NCBI RefSeq assembly: GCF_024679245.1
Contig: NC_090177.1
Coordinates: 28,174,675 to 28,238,674 of the forward strand
Source of the DNA: Pseudorasbora parva
Taxonomy: Eukaryota > Chordata > Actinopteri > Cypriniformes > Gobionidae
DNA: 64,000 bases
Direction of reading: 5' to 3'
Part shown: piece after piece, positions 32,782-46,274 of the stretch
Layout of the letters: every line of letters begins with the position of its first letter
How positions within the stretch are numbered: the stretch's first letter is position 1
The notes under the pieces: generated by a model
Databases searched by the model: none
What the model was told of the DNA's origin: nothing
What the model saw: only the letters and a program-made list of their open reading frames with translations
Program-made: the position numbers and the translations under genes

Positions 32782-34015
32782 GTGCGTTTCCCTTCAAATA
32801 ATTGCACACCTTAGAATGTGTCAACCAATCAGATTCAAGCATTCAACAACCCCATATAAAACAAAAAAGTCAAAGAACCCCATTGATATTTTAAGTGTAC
32901 TTATACAGTGACTATATGTGCCACTAATTTAATTGTTCTCTTTGGTTGTAAAATGTAGTTAATTAGTCTGGAGAAACCGGCAGTGTCAAGAAAACCCTGC
33001 TAACTGCATTATTTCCTAAATATTATGAACTATTGGAAGTGAGAAAAACTGCCTACAGTTGTTTTTTTGTTATTTTTCACACTGCACAGTCATCACCTAA
33101 ACCTGTTAGAAAGCAACTAGCAAATCCCCTGTGAATTTAGCGTACATTTTGACACCTCAAACAGACAACTGCTTGTCTGAAAAATAAATATCACAGGGAC
33201 ATCCAGACAAAAACTGTCTACAGCAACCTGTAAACATTGAGAAATACCTTGCAAATTAACAGCCAGTCACTTTTTGCCTGCTTCCACATGCAGTTAATCT
33301 GTCCGCAGCTCTTTGCAGAATGTCTTGCATCGGTTTAGAGCACTCTGGGGTCGCTGGATGTCCCCTTCAGCAGTAATGGCAGTAGTTTAGACAAAGCCGT
33401 GTTGTGATTCCAGTCCTTGATAGAAGTTCACCTGTTGTGATACTAATGCTTTTGAACAGCTCCAGGTGTGCAGCATGCCGAGATTGATCCCCTCTTCTCC
33501 CTTCACCCCGAAACCTTGGTGTCCACCTCGGGGTCTGACAGCTGGACTGGGCTGACCTATTTACTGCAGTGTTGGTGTGTTGTGGGCTGGGAAATCACAT
33601 CTCATCCATAGATAGAGAATAATGCATGAGAACAACAAAAGCACCACAGCACAGTTTCTAGAGTGCTCTAGAATTACACTTCAGATGAAACAGAATTTAC
33701 ATCTTCCATCTGATGCATTGTAATATGATTCAGCACACACTGTTGGTTGGAGAGCACTTCAAAGAAACAAGCAAGGCTTAGGGTAAGATTTGAATTCAAT
33801 TTGAATGTGCTTCACACAAGGTAGCACATCTATTAGCAGGAACATATCTTCGGAAATCTTTTTTTGGAGGGTATTAAAATGATATCTAGTTAGAATTCCA
33901 TTTCAAACAAGGACAAATTCATATACAGTGTTTATGAGAGTGTGCAACATATTTGCGACCAGATTGTTTATATAATAACATGTTATTCATGTATAATAAC
34001 ATGTTATAATAACAT
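32782..34015. other. No gene recognised
   Basis: Unique-looking AT-rich sequence. From about 33967 an array of 'ataataacatgttat' palindromic phrases begins. Confidence 0.5.
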
Positions 34016-34157
34016 GTATAATAACATGTTATGTAAGGGATAATGTACACCAAGCCGGTTTTTATCGCAGAATAAACCCCGACAGAGTGATCAGGTCTTG
34101 CATCACTCTGAATGGGTTTATTCTGCATAACAACCGTCTGGGTGTACATTATCCCGC
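34015..34157. repeat. Foldback hairpin repeat
   Basis: 'gggataatgtacaccaagcc', then ggtttttatcgcagaataaac, pairs with gtttattctgcataacaacc, then gtctgggtgtacattatccc, forming arms of roughly 60 bp. The block adjoins the 34158-34713 element. Confidence 0.75.
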
Positions 34158-34713
34158 TTATTACACGGCTACTAGTCTCAAATAAATTAGACATATAATA
34201 TTGTCTTGAGATTAAATATTTTATTAGCTCATACGCAAAGCTTCCATGAAGAAAAACAGTTGCTGAAGATTTGCCACATGCCCTTGCTAAATGTTGAAAA
34301 TGAATGCTGGAAGGTTTAGTTCACCCAAAAATGAAACCAAGCCTATGATTTACTCACTAATCCAAGCAGTAGTTGTAGTTGTGTTTGAAGTCCATAAAAA
34401 AATGCAGCTGTCCGTCAAATAACGTGCTCCACACGGCTCCGATGGGTTAATAGAGCCTTCTGATTCGAATCAACGCGTTTGTGTAAGAAAAATATCTATA
34501 TTAAAAACGTTATAAGGGAAACCTGCCATGAAGTCTTCCATTGTAACCCACGGCTGTTTAAGCCACAAGATGACGCCAGCGTTAAGCACAGAAGTAGTAC
34601 CGGTCAAGATAACTCGTAGTACCCGGATGAGCGGGTGTTATTTGGGAATAACATACCGCTGGATTGTGCGATTGACCAATCAGAATCAAGTATTTCCCAG
34701 AGCCGTGTAATAA
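34158..34713. mobile_element. Short-TIR MITE ('ttattacacggct')
   Basis: 13-bp inverted termini: ttattacacggct at 34158-34170 and agccgtgtaataa at 34701-34713. The surrounding 'ataataacatgttat' repeats on both sides (33970-34030, 34716-34750) may be target or subterminal repeats. Confidence 0.6.
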
Positions 34714-35189
34714 TCATGTATAATAACATGTTATTCATGTTATTATATTATAGATAAATAATATTTGACATCGTTTAAAATGAATATTTCCTTTTCAGCA
34801 AGGATAAATTAAATTTATCTGCTTACCCCCCGGGCATAGGCGACTTTGTTTCTTCAGAAGAACACAATTGATGATTTTTAACAAGCCGCAGGGTTTAATT
34901 TGAATTTGTCTGTGCATTTTTTATTTAATTCTTTTTACTCTTTTTTTTTTTTTAAATATATTTTGTTACCATTAACATGCATTATACAACTGAACGACTG
35001 CAACGATAAACATACAATTTTCATTTTTGGGTGAATTATTCCTTTACGAACTTTCACCAGGGATGTTTCAGTATTGTGGACTACAGTACTATGGAGGCAA
35101 GCCAGACTGGAAAGGCTCATAGAGGTTGTTGTTATATAGGCCTTTAACTGGGAGACAACAACGTTTTCTAATATCGTAGAGAGAAAAGA

Positions 35190-35353
35190 GAGGTTTGAAA
35201 TAGGCCTGTTAAATAGCTACTTAGAGATGAAGGATCAAGACCATGCTTTTTAAGAACAGGGGTGACAGCAGCAATCGTAAGCTTAGATGGTACAGGTCCA
35301 GAAGACATTGACATATCAATGAAATTAGTAATGGGTCGTGACAAAGCAGCCAA
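35190..35353 (-). pseudogene. LINE reverse transcriptase fragment
   Basis: Minus-strand translation MSSGPVPSKLTIAAVTPVLK, then KHGLDPSSLSSY, resembles the segment just before RT motif 1 of fish non-LTR retrotransposons. About 55 codons only; the reading frame is lost at the expected 'NYRPI' motif. No other LINE domain is adjacent. Confidence 0.6.
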
Positions 35354-35391
35354 GCAATTTTTTTCAGTAAAGGGGTAGGTGCAGGGATGCT

Positions 35392-36183
35392 CATATTGAC
35401 CGTTTAACTGTTAACCGATAGTAATAACATTTGGCCGATTAATACTATCAGTTAAACAGTTTAAAGTTTTTTTTGTTTTTTTTTATGCGTTTGTTTGTTT
35501 GTTTGCTTGCTGCATGGTAAAAAAAAAAACTGTATTTGTTAACTCACGGGTTGTGTCGACACATGCAAGCAAACACATTTCTCAAAATGAAGCAACGGGA
35601 AAGATGAAGCCTACTGTGTGGGAATATTTCAACAGAAAGGGTGACGAAGTTACATGCAAAATAAGCTACACTGTATTACAATACAGAAGTACAAGCTTCT
35701 GACTGGAGGAAACCTAATGAAAGGCACTTCCCAAGGTGTTCTCTAGCGAGGTTCTCTAGCGAGGCTCCTCTAAATTTAATGCTTTTTGTAGTTTGGCTTT
35801 GGTCATGTTTAATAAAGTAAACATTGTCACGTATGTTCTTAGAGTACTGCCTCAAATATAGGCCCTAGCCCGGCCCGTGTATGACAGCTTATCAAAAATC
35901 TTAGCCCTAGGGGCATAAAAAAGTCGGGTCCCGTCGGGCTCTGGCATTTATGCAGGGCTCTAGTGTTAATCTAGGTTCTGTTGTTGAGCTGTTCTGTATG
36001 TTCTAATGTTTGCACAATAAAATAAACACGTGTAATTTTTTTTTGACGGGTCACAGACACTCGTCAATTGTATTTTTATGAAATGCCAATTCAATATTAT
36101 AATCTTATCAGTTAATGGTTAATAATCGATTAATGAGCATCAATTGACGGTCGGGAAAATTAACCGAAATGAGCATTCCTATG
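35392..36183 (+). mobile_element. hAT-type DNA transposon relic
   Basis: Termini are imperfect inverted repeats (cagggatgctcatattgacc versus the reverse complement of 36140-36183, cataggaatgctcatttcgg). Subterminal 'gttaaccgat' and 'aatcgattaatgagcat' motifs occur. The first exon-like ORF encodes a BED-type zinc finger start. Most of the transposase is deleted. No clean 8-bp duplication could be read. Confidence 0.6.
35499..35702 (+). pseudogene. BED-finger N-terminus of a hAT transposase
   Basis: 67-codon frame ending ...MKPTVWEYFNRKGDEVTC, then KISYTVLQYRSTS. The VWEYF...C..C start is the N-terminal half of a BED zinc finger, but the second cysteine of the expected C-x-x-C is replaced (TCKIS), and the downstream His pair is lost. 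It lies inside the 35392-36183 hAT-like element. The frame ends at 35702, with no RNase-H-like or hATC domain following. Confidence 0.65.
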
Positions 36184-37784
<1,601 letters not shown>

Positions 37785-38259
37785 GTATATAGGGGGAGAT
37801 ATATATTTAAGCTAATGAACATTCAGAGGATTTGAAACCCTGGTGTAATACAGTTGGGATTTTGCCCTTTGTACAGAATCAAAGCCACTACTGTTTGAGT
37901 GAGATTAAAGTTCATGTAAGAACTTCCTCTCTCTGCTCAGCTCTGAAGGATAATTGTTGTTCACAAAGGTTCATTTTCACACTCTTTCTTGTGCTTATAC
38001 CTTTTTTTTTGTCTGGAATTGCCTGTTTTGAAGGGCCATTTTCCCTCAGGCAATATTGGTAGCATATATGTTCAGACAGCTGAACAAACCAATGTAAGGC
38101 TCCTAGATCATATCATGGTGGGGGAGGTTATAATATTTCAGTCTGATCCAGCTATGATCCACCTATGCCTAAGGATGCAATTGAACACACCTTGAATATT
38201 TCCAGATTGATTTCTAGTTTAATTTAATGTTATAAATGTTTAGATTTATTTTTAGAGCT

Positions 38260-38795
38260 TTCTATGTCTATAACACAATTACAATCATTGAGTAAATTAC
38301 TCTAAGAAGTAATGGTTACTAGTTACTAATTACTTCTTCAATAGTGTAATTAGATTACTCTACACATTACTGTCTCCAAAAAGTATTTAATCACTTATCC
38401 CCAATTACTTTCTAAATCTAAAATCAACCTCAACTAGTTAAGTGATTCAAGGATAGACATGAAACTTCTTTCATTCAAACTAATAATATGAAACTACATA
38501 CATTTTCTTATCAAATGGTGTACAATTTTTATCTTATAACATTTGTAATACACTTATCAACTGTATTACAAATGTATTTTAAAGTTAGACTTTAAATATT
38601 TGATGTTAATTCCACTATTGTACCACTATTGTATTAAATATAATTGTTCTACAGTCTATACACAGAATTTAGTATAATTGCATCACAAGTAACTGTAATT
38701 AAATTACAGAAAAAAAATAAGAGTAATCCCTTACTTTACTTTTTTAAGGGAGTAACTGCTTAGTAATAGTTACACCCAACACTGACTACAAAGTG
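38260..38795. repeat. Dispersed 'gttactagttactaattac' repeat
   Basis: Left 'aatggttactagttactaat', then tacttcttcaatagtgtaat, and right 'agtaactgcttagtaatagt', then tacacccaacactg resemble the two ends of a hAT-derived repeat common in fish. Inverted similarity is weak, so boundaries are approximate. Confidence 0.45.
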
Positions 38796-39434
38796 ACTGG
38801 AGTTGGCATGTCTGTCAACACAAGTGAAAAACTTTTATGCAAATAAGCAGAGACATGACTACCAATGATCTGCTGGTTGATACAGAATAATATTCAGAAT
38901 AATAATCTGACACTGTAAAGTTGTTGTTGTTTTGTTTTTTGTTTTTCAGCCACCTACTTTTCCAGCAAGATTGGTTGCAGAAATATTTTTCCTATTTTCT
39001 TCATTAGGGATCCAATCCCTATTGGATCCATAGGGAACCAAACCGACCAGCTACAAGGTGAATGACAACACTTATGTGAAGCAAAAAAAAAAAAACTTTG
39101 TACTTAAGAGAGGGAAAAAACTAGAATATGTGTTCTTTTGGCACAATTCACTGATTGGTTGAGAATTATCTGCAGTATCGTAATGTAGTGATTTTTTTTC
39201 TCTCTCTCCAGAAGCTCGGCTGTAAAAAACAGTTATGTTGAAATAAAATTAGTTGAAACAATTCTCCCTCCTGGAGAATTTTTACTTCTGTAACTTGATT
39301 GTTGCACTCAAGCAAAATGACCAGCTTAGTGTATTATACAGACATTTTCCCTCTTATTACATGACTACTTCGCAAATCAATATGTGGACATGAAACATTT
39401 ATTTGAGTTATTATTTATTTATTTATTTAGTTTT
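38796..39434. other. No gene recognised
   Basis: AT-rich. Includes a short palindromic phrase gggatccaatccctattgga, then tccatagggaacc near 39007-39040. Confidence 0.5.
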
Positions 39435-39820
39435 ACAGTTTTTCTCAATTGCTAAAACACTATTTCTGAAAACTTGCTACATTTTCTGAAAACATTAAAC
39501 ACAAAACATCATCTACAAGCACTATTTACAAACCTCTGACTCCTCTGGCAAAATCAAAATCAAACATAAAATAAAGAGATCAAATAAAGAGATCAAAAGG
39601 ATATACACTATCAAGCAGTCAGTAAACAATACACCAAAAAATAGAAAACACATATAGTTCAAAATATAGCTCTCAGGGAGACGTACATTTTTAATCTCAT
39701 TCATTTTTTTCTGTCATTGTCTTTTGATGCATTAAACATAATCTATTATAGTAGTTCAAAATTGCTCAGAAATTACTACTCTGCTTTGCTTTTTTAAATT
39801 TTTTGTAACCCTATTTTTAC

Positions 39821-40231
39821 CAGCTTGTTCTCATGAAATGCGTATATATAGCAAGAATTATATATTTATCGTGCAATTTATATGCCAAAATTAGATTTTA
39901 TGTGCATATGATATGCATCGTCAGCCCATTGGGTAGGTTTAGTTCTGTGGGATGCATGCATATAACACACTTGGGTAGGTTTAGTGGTGTGGAATGTGGA
40001 TACGTGCATATAACATGCACAAATTGTATTTATTGTGCGATTTATAAGCCAAATGCATATGATTTGCATTGTCACCCCATAGGTTTAGTTGTGTGGATTA
40101 CATTATGTAAAGTGCGTATCATATGCATGAGAAAACTGCGTAACATATGCACATAAAAACTAATTGTGTCATATAAATCGCACAATAAATACAATTCGTG
40201 CTATAGATATGAATTTCTATTAGATCAGGCT
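39821..40231. mobile_element. MITE at the shared internal site (third copy)
   Basis: Starts after atttttac (39813-39820, reverse complement of gtaaaaat). The right flank is the imperfect gttttttac. Same family and same relative position as 28402-28682 and 29279-29551, but longer. Confidence 0.75.
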
Positions 40232-40265
40232 GTTTTTTACAGTACTGTACCTAGCATCTCACAAA

Positions 40266-40700
40266 GTGAAGTTAATAAACGTAATTTTGGGAGGAGTTTG
40301 CCCATCTAATCTTTCAATTAATACCAAGATATTAAACCAGCAGCTTACCTCTTCTCCTTTTCAGTTCCTGCAGCATCCCTCCTCCTCCCCTGCTCCTCCT
40401 TTTGTATTTTGTACACCACATGGTGGTTGAGGAGAGATCCCTGACATGAGTGTAAAGCGCTTTGGGTGTACAGTAATACATACGAAAGCGCTATATAAAT
40501 TATTCAATAATTCATTATTTTATTCATTCAATATTGCCTGTTATAGGGGGGCAATCGGAGCTCGGGTAGAATACTCTCTGAGCCCCTCTAGCAGACAGCA
40601 AGCCAAATCTGTTTATCACTTTCACTAAGATTATATGGGCACACAAACTCGTGAACTTGACTTTGTCAAGTCTAAACTTTGTCTCTGTGATACTGTAATT
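40266..40700. repeat. Insertion with LINE-type 3' motif
   Basis: Interrupts the element between sequence matching 'gagatgc' and 'aaagaacg' of the other copy. Includes gtgtaaagcgctttgggtgt and gaaagcgctatataaatt, reminiscent of fish LINE 3' tails (compare 5675-5745). No coding segment. Confidence 0.5.
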
Positions 40701-41494
40701 ACTGTTCTTTGAACCTGCAACCAGTCTATTGAGCAGTCAGTGTTCAGCACGATGTTCGAGGCCATGTGATTTGTTCACTGTACAGTATAAAGCCTACAAT
40801 GCACTGTACTTATATTGGTTAAGCCTCATCATTTGAAACAGGTTAAATAAATTTTGAGTGGTTGTGTTCAATCAATTACATTGTTCTCATTTGTCACTTA
40901 AGTTTACCCGTATGAATGGCATGTGCATTAGAGTGCAGAATGTGTCTTGAGAATGAGAATGTGTTTAGAATTTTACTGAAAAGTCTAAGTGAGATCTGCT
41001 AATTGTGTTTTACCATGTGAAATGGTTTAAGGTATTGATAACAGACTACACAATAAGCTTAATGGGTTCAGGCAACTGAGAACTTTGTTCAGCCAGTGGG
41101 TTTTAGTGTTTTAGCAATTGAGAAAAACTGTAATGTTACCTGAGTATTGTCTTAAAGCAGCCACTAAGAAAAAGTATGAAAGTGATTTGAGTATGCATGC
41201 ATGAGGTTGGATAAGGATAGCTAGAGGTACTGCAAGAGGATATGGGGACAGAATTTGTTTAAAGAAGTAAATGGCTTTTTAACTAAATACATTTGCTCCG
41301 TCTTTGTGTGCCAACTGATTAATATGAGATAAAAACCTGCATTAGTTGCCATGGAGATATCCTAACTTGTTTTTGCATCCACAGCACCTGCTGATATGCA
41401 ACTGGTCTTGTGTTTTTAAAGGTTTGTGTTAATTTAAAGAGTATAATATAATTATATTCAGGACAATTTTTTATTAACCACTTCAAATCCACGG

Positions 41495-41498
<4 letters not shown>

Positions 41499-41539
<41 letters not shown>
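41499..41539. repeat. (TA)n tract flanked by short inverted repeat
   Basis: About 20 TA units between 'ccacggaccc' and 'gggtccagtgg', so the whole block can form an extended hairpin. Confidence 0.85.
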
Positions 41540-41541
<2 letters not shown>

Positions 41542-41750
41542 GTCCAGTGGTATGTCCTCCCTTCAGATCCATTTGAGTAAATCTTGCATTCAACATGACA
41601 CAGAAAAACTTCTTTTTTAGTGGAAACAGCCCAAACTGTCTGCAGGTTCCTAGAGCTCACAGGGCCTGAGTAACACACATTCAAAACTGAATTTATAAAA
41701 TAAAAAACAATAAAAAAGCGCCACATTTTATTTTATTTGGGGGGGGGGGG

Positions 41751-41788
41751 GTAAGTATATGTTGTCAGCTTAGACAACATATACTTAC
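41751..41788. repeat. Perfect 16-bp hairpin
   Basis: gtaagtatatgttgtc (41751-41766), 6-base loop agctta, gacaacatatacttac (41773-41788). Preceded by a 13-bp G run. Confidence 0.9.
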
Positions 41789-42970
41789 ATGTTTATGATT
41801 TTAGCAGGGTTTTATGTAACTTCAACGGGTTTCCTGTAAAATGACAGCAACATTTTGAACTCAGACCACTGTATGTGTGTATGCAATGCTTTTCAATTTG
41901 GGTAGGCCAAATCCAGGCGGAAATCATAAAATCCCACATGTTAAGTGGTTAAAAACATTTAAGCAATTTGCAACCCTGATTATAATGCCTATTTTACACA
42001 AGTCTGCTTTTAAACAAGTTAAAATTGCAAATGTCGCCAACATGGTTATTATTACATATTGTGATTTCACTGGAACGGAGAGCAGGCTTCGGATTGATGG
42101 TCAGAGAAGTGTATAACCACCATGGAGCTGAGATAATCACAGAAATGCATGCTGACAGCTGAGTTTTAATTACAGATTTTTAGGAAAGATGGGGCCAATG
42201 TTCCTTTTAAAAAGAAGATCTACAGTATATTAGAATAAAAAAAGTACTAAACTGATTTCCCCCCTTATAAAACAGATGCAGCATTTGATTGAAGTCAAAC
42301 ACAAGTATATGAATTCTGTCATTGGGATGACAATCAGTGCACATCTTGTTTTCTGACAGATGTGCACAAGCATGACAATCATCATCCATCACACAGTGAG
42401 CTGATAGTTTTTTCATAATTGTTATTCTTTTGTTGCCGTTATTCTCTGCACGGGTTAAAAAAAAATCTGCGTAAACAGAAGATCATTTTGTTTTATTAGT
42501 GTATTCATTTATGAAGCCTATCAATATCATTAGAAAACATGGGGTGTTTGATATTGAAATTATACATCCTCTCTGCTCTTCTGCCTAGGTTCCATCAATC
42601 TAATTAAGATGCATCACAATAAATACTTAGCAACCCAATAACAAGTTTTTAGAGCTTTTATTTACTCAAATCTCACATCTTGATCAAAAATTAAACCCAG
42701 TAATGTCTTGGTGTTACATTTAAGGAGAAAAACAGACCACTCTAAAAGCTTTTAAACCTAATTATGATTTGATTAACAGCTTGCAAACAGCAAATCAAAA
42801 ATAAATTCATCGTCTGCTATTGTTCAACATGTTTGCCATGACATTCATTCTGGATTGAGTTATGGAAGAGTCTGATATGAAAAGCTGTATCTGTAAATTT
42901 GCTGCTTTACAAGACAAGAAAAGCTGCGATAATTAGTAAAAAAAACTAACATAATATTTCTGACACCATA
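41789..42970. other. No gene recognised
   Basis: Mixed AT-rich DNA; short ORFs only. Confidence 0.5.
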
Positions 42971-42974
42971 ACAC

Positions 42975-43600
42975 CATCATTCGTGGCATATAAATTGCCT
43001 AGAAATGATGGCAGGGTTTCAGACTCTGAAGCAATTCCTGACATACACCAGGGGCCATCATGTGCTTGTACGCACAGACAGCACATCGGTGGTCTCCTAT
43101 ATAAATCAGAGCGGTCTAGGGTCTCGTTGCTTATACAAGTTGACACGCCTTATCCTCCTGTGGGCTCAGAGAAAGTTGCTGTCAGTCAGGGTAATGTACA
43201 TTCCGAGGAGCCATAATGTGGAAGCAGATATCCTGTGGAGGCAGGGGCCGAGGCCCAGGGAGTGGAGACACAGAGGTGGTGGAGCTCCTTTAGGAGAAGG
43301 CAGGGGTCACTTAGACCTGTTCGCCACTCACGAAAACACACATTGTTGTATGTGGTTCTCCCTGTCACCTCCAACTTCGGGCTGGACTCAATAGTACAGA
43401 AGTGGCCGAGGCTGCCCCTGTACGCCTTTCCCCTAATTGCTCTGCTTCTGGAGGTTCTAGAGAGAGTATGCTGGGACAGGGCCCATCTGCTAGTAGCCCC
43501 GTTCTGGCTAGGACTCCTCGACAGCTCTCTCCTGGAGATTCCGATCAGGAGGGACCTTCTCTCTCAGGTGGGCGGTGTCTTCATACACACTTGACCGGAG
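42975..43600 (+). pseudogene. DIRS RNase H/methyltransferase-like remnant
   Basis: WHINCLEMMAGFQTLKQF (42982), VLVRTDSTSVVSYINQSG (43060) and NVEADILWRQG (43215) correspond to the Glu, third Asp and final Asp regions of RNase H. DLFATHENTHC (43315) and HLLVAPFWLG (43485) are methyltransferase-like. A frame change near 43390 splits the domain; the part to 43594 ends RRDLLSQVGG. The first catalytic Asp of RNase H lies upstream of the truncation and is absent. Confidence 0.85.
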
Positions 43601-44720
43601 TTGTGAAAACTGTGGGCTGGGCCTCTGACGGAGCCCAGCTCATAAGTTCAGGTCTCTCAACCGTGGCAGCCATAGCAGCTTACCACATTGGGTGGTGTTT
43701 CATCCTGGCGACACCCACTTGTAACTCGTTTCCTTCGTGGAACCCTGAGGTTGAGACCTGTGACACACAACAGGGTAACGGCCTGGGACCTTTCAGTTGT
43801 TACATTTACATTTAATCATTTAGCAGACGCTTTTATCCAAAGCGACTTATAAAAAAGGGGAGAGCAATAGAAGCAATGAAACAAACAAGGCCAACAACCT
43901 GTAAGAGCTATAAGAAGTCTCAATTAATTAGCACATTACACAATTTTTTTATAGCTATCTACAATAGCCATTTACAATAGCCACCTACAACAAAAACTCA
44001 CGTACGCAAAATACAGAACACTGGATTTTGATAGCCATGATAGTTGTCCTTCAATGGCTTTCTGAGGCTACTTTTGAGCCGCTCAAGGAAGTCTCTGAGA
44101 AGTTTCTCATGCTAAGAAACATCTTTCTGCTTGCTTTATCTTCTTTGAAAATAATAGGAAATATACAAGCCCTCTTTGTTGCAGCCTCATACTTGGAATT
44201 TGCCCCGGGTATGGCTAAGGCCTCTCTCTTTGAGGCCTGGGTATATTCCCAAGGTTCTCACCAATCCGGTGAGACCTATTGTACTCCAGGTCTTCTGTTC
44301 TCCTCCCTTTGCAACATCAGACCAGGAAAGACTGAATCTGCTTTGTCCCGTTTGGGCACTTGGTACTTATGTCCACAGAGCTGCCCTGTGGAGGAAAACT
44401 GAACAGCAGTTTTTTTGTTAAGGTGCTACCCTTGAGAGGGGGCCCAGTGTCAAAGCAGAGGATGAGCAAGTGGGGGGTCCAGGCCATCTCACTTGCTTAT
44501 GTGGCGGCCGGACAGCCATCTCCTTTGGCTGTATGGTCCCACTCCACTAGCAGAATGGCCGCCTCTCAGGAACTTTTGGCAGGGGCCTCCATGCAAGAAG
44601 TTTGTGATGTGGCAGGCGGGTCCTCACCACATACCTTCATCAGGTTCTACGAACTAGATATTAATGCTACTCCGGGTCTCGGGCGTTCACCTCTTAAGAC
44701 CATGCCGCAAGTGGGTATAC
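43600..44720 (+). pseudogene. DIRS tyrosine recombinase remnant
   Basis: N-terminal domain pieces (TVAAIAAYHIG, near 43660) have a deletion, followed by the catalytic domain. FEPLKEVSEKFLMLRNIFLL (44070) is in one frame, RPGYIPKVLTNPVRPIVLQ in another, and VSKQRMSKWGVQAISLAY (44450) in a third. The His-x-x-Arg box reads WSHSTSRMAA, with the leading Arg changed and the box altered. The Tyr motif reads HTFIRFYELD (44625), with Tyr still present. Several frameshifts plus the 43801-44041 insertion make it non-functional. Confidence 0.87.
43801..44041. mobile_element. 241-bp insertion with 6-bp TSD 'agttgt'
   Basis: agttgt at 43795-43800 and 44042-44047. The insert starts tacatttacatttaatcatt, then tagcagacgcttttatccaa, agcgactta, a phrase I recall as a very common dispersed teleost repeat. 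Setting the insert aside lets the recombinase reading frame run across the site, which supports the boundaries. Whether it is a SINE or a MITE is unclear. Confidence 0.85.
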
Positions 44721-44756
44721 ATACTCCTATGGGGATGTGGGTATTCTCGTTCTCAG

Positions 44757-45000
44757 ATCGATGACGCAGCGGGAGTTCCCATGAAAGGTAATGTCTCGGT
44801 TACATCTGTAATCTTAGTTCCCTGAATAGGGAATGAGACGCAGCGTCACCCTGCCATACTCCTCGCATACCTGCCAGCTCCTTGTTTCAGGGTTGTTCAG
44901 AAGCTATTGGCGTGTGTTTGCCTGTGTGCTTTATAGTTTCCGGGTCTGTGATGTCACCCACCTGACGTTCCATCTCTCTATTGGACTTATGCCATACATG
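44757..45000 (+). repeat. DIRS ICR and right terminal repeat, degenerate
   Basis: gatgacgcagcgggagttcc, then aatgtctcggttacatctgt, then ttccctgaatagggaatgag, then acgcagcgtc, parallel to 2985-3105. The terminal repeat fades near 45000 without the outer inverted end. Confidence 0.75.
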
Positions 45001-45575
45001 CTTTATAACGCCATCATGCAGAGGTGTTCCCAGAGGACACCCGTCTATCCTTGCTCATGACTCCTCATGGTGTGATTAGAGAATTGACTTGTCCTTTAAG
45101 ATGGCTGATTTTGATTGGTTTCCGGGTCATGGACTGAAGGACAAAACGGCAAGGATATAAGTAAACGAGGAAGCATCAGATTGAGTATTGAAGATCACCC
45201 AATGTCAGGTAAAAAAAAAAAGTTCTGTTATTGGATTTGCCAGTCTCTGCATCTAAGCCACTGGACACAGTGGTTGAATTTAATTTATGAAGGAACAGTC
45301 GGTAAAGTGTTATATATTTGAACAAATCATTTGACTGCTTCACAAATGAGGGGCAGTTCAACGCTGATTTTTAACAAAAGATTAACATTACAGTACCTGC
45401 TTATTGAATCAACTCCACAACAACTACATACATTTATCCATTAACTATTCAGAAATGTCCAGTTGCTTCCTGAGTCTCTCCATCAGTATCCGACTATGGT
45501 TTGAACAATGTAAGACATTTTGGCTGTGTGAAATTCTCCAGTTTTATTGTTATTAACTACCTAAAGCATGAGTTG
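45001..45575. other. No gene recognised
   Basis: Unassigned sequence between DIRS and a repeat fragment. Confidence 0.45.
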
Positions 45576-45579
45576 TTAA

Positions 45580-45806
45580 AGCTCTGCCCTCTTCTGGAAA
45601 GGGGACAGGGAGCAGTAGCTCATTTGCATTTAAAGGAATAAACACTAAAATGGCATATTTTTGCTCACAACCAAACAGGGGCAAATATGTCAAGCTATGA
45701 TACATGATCTGTGGGGTATTTTGAGCTGAAGCTTTAAAGACACATTCTGAGGACACCAGATAATAATAAAACATCTTCTGAAAAGGGGCATGATAGGTCC
45801 CCTTCA
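45580..45806 (-). repeat. Dispersed fish repeat fragment
   Basis: 'tgctcacaaccaaacagggg', 'gatctgtggggtattttgag' and 'gcatgataggtccccttcaa' are recalled from a high-copy fish repeat that starts '...aaggggacctat..tgcccc' on the opposite strand. Confidence 0.6.
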
Positions 45807-46274
45807 AACAATATCCCTAAATACTTAAAACACCCAATCACGTCATAGAATCATATCAGAAAAATGCTTCTGACATACTGTCCCTTCCTCATAAAAAATC
45901 CATCCAGTGTCTCTTGCACATCCTGCTGCCAGTCTCATAATTCAGTGCTTATTTGATTTAGCCAGAGTGTTGCCCTGCAGGTCAGTGGAGCATGGCTCAT
46001 CCAATCATACACTGCACATTGTGTGAGCAAGTGTGTGTACATATGTGTGTGTGTGTGTGTGTGGCAGGGGAAAGCTAGAGCTGATGTATTAAGTTAACTA
46101 TATGGAGAAAATAAAAACATAATACCTTCACGGCTGGTTTGGGATCTGAGGATTGGTCTCTGTGGCAGATGGCCTGGCATCATTGGAATATTGAGCACAG
46201 GTCTCAGCATTACAAATGATAATTCAGACCATTCTGAACAAAACAACATGGCCTATGATATGACTGGTTAAGAA

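Larger units (their letters stand above)
39435..41131. mobile_element. Second copy of the TA-flanked outer element, inverse orientation
   Basis: Same TIRs as 26228-29994 (acagtttttctcaattgct.. at 39435; ..gcaattgagaaaaactgt to 41131) with TA outside. Read on the minus strand the interior follows the 26228 copy closely. It has no tandem duplication and no nested 26660-type insertion at the equivalent site (about 40735). It does carry the same MITE (39821-40231) and an additional LINE-tail-like insertion (40266-40700). Confidence 0.88.
42975..45000 (+). mobile_element. Decayed DIRS retrotransposon, 3' half (subfamily Y)
   Basis: Begins inside RNase H and runs through methyltransferase-like, recombinase, ICR and right terminal-repeat sequence in the order of the complete element at 6597-12870. 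The 5' half, including RT, is missing. The ICR at 44757-44847 is close to that at 2985-3105, so both are grouped here as subfamily Y. An insertion of 241 bp interrupts the recombinase. Confidence 0.88.

Noticed and set aside
41751..41788. microRNA precursor
   Set aside because: Stem of only 16 bp, no longer paired arm, no family recognised.
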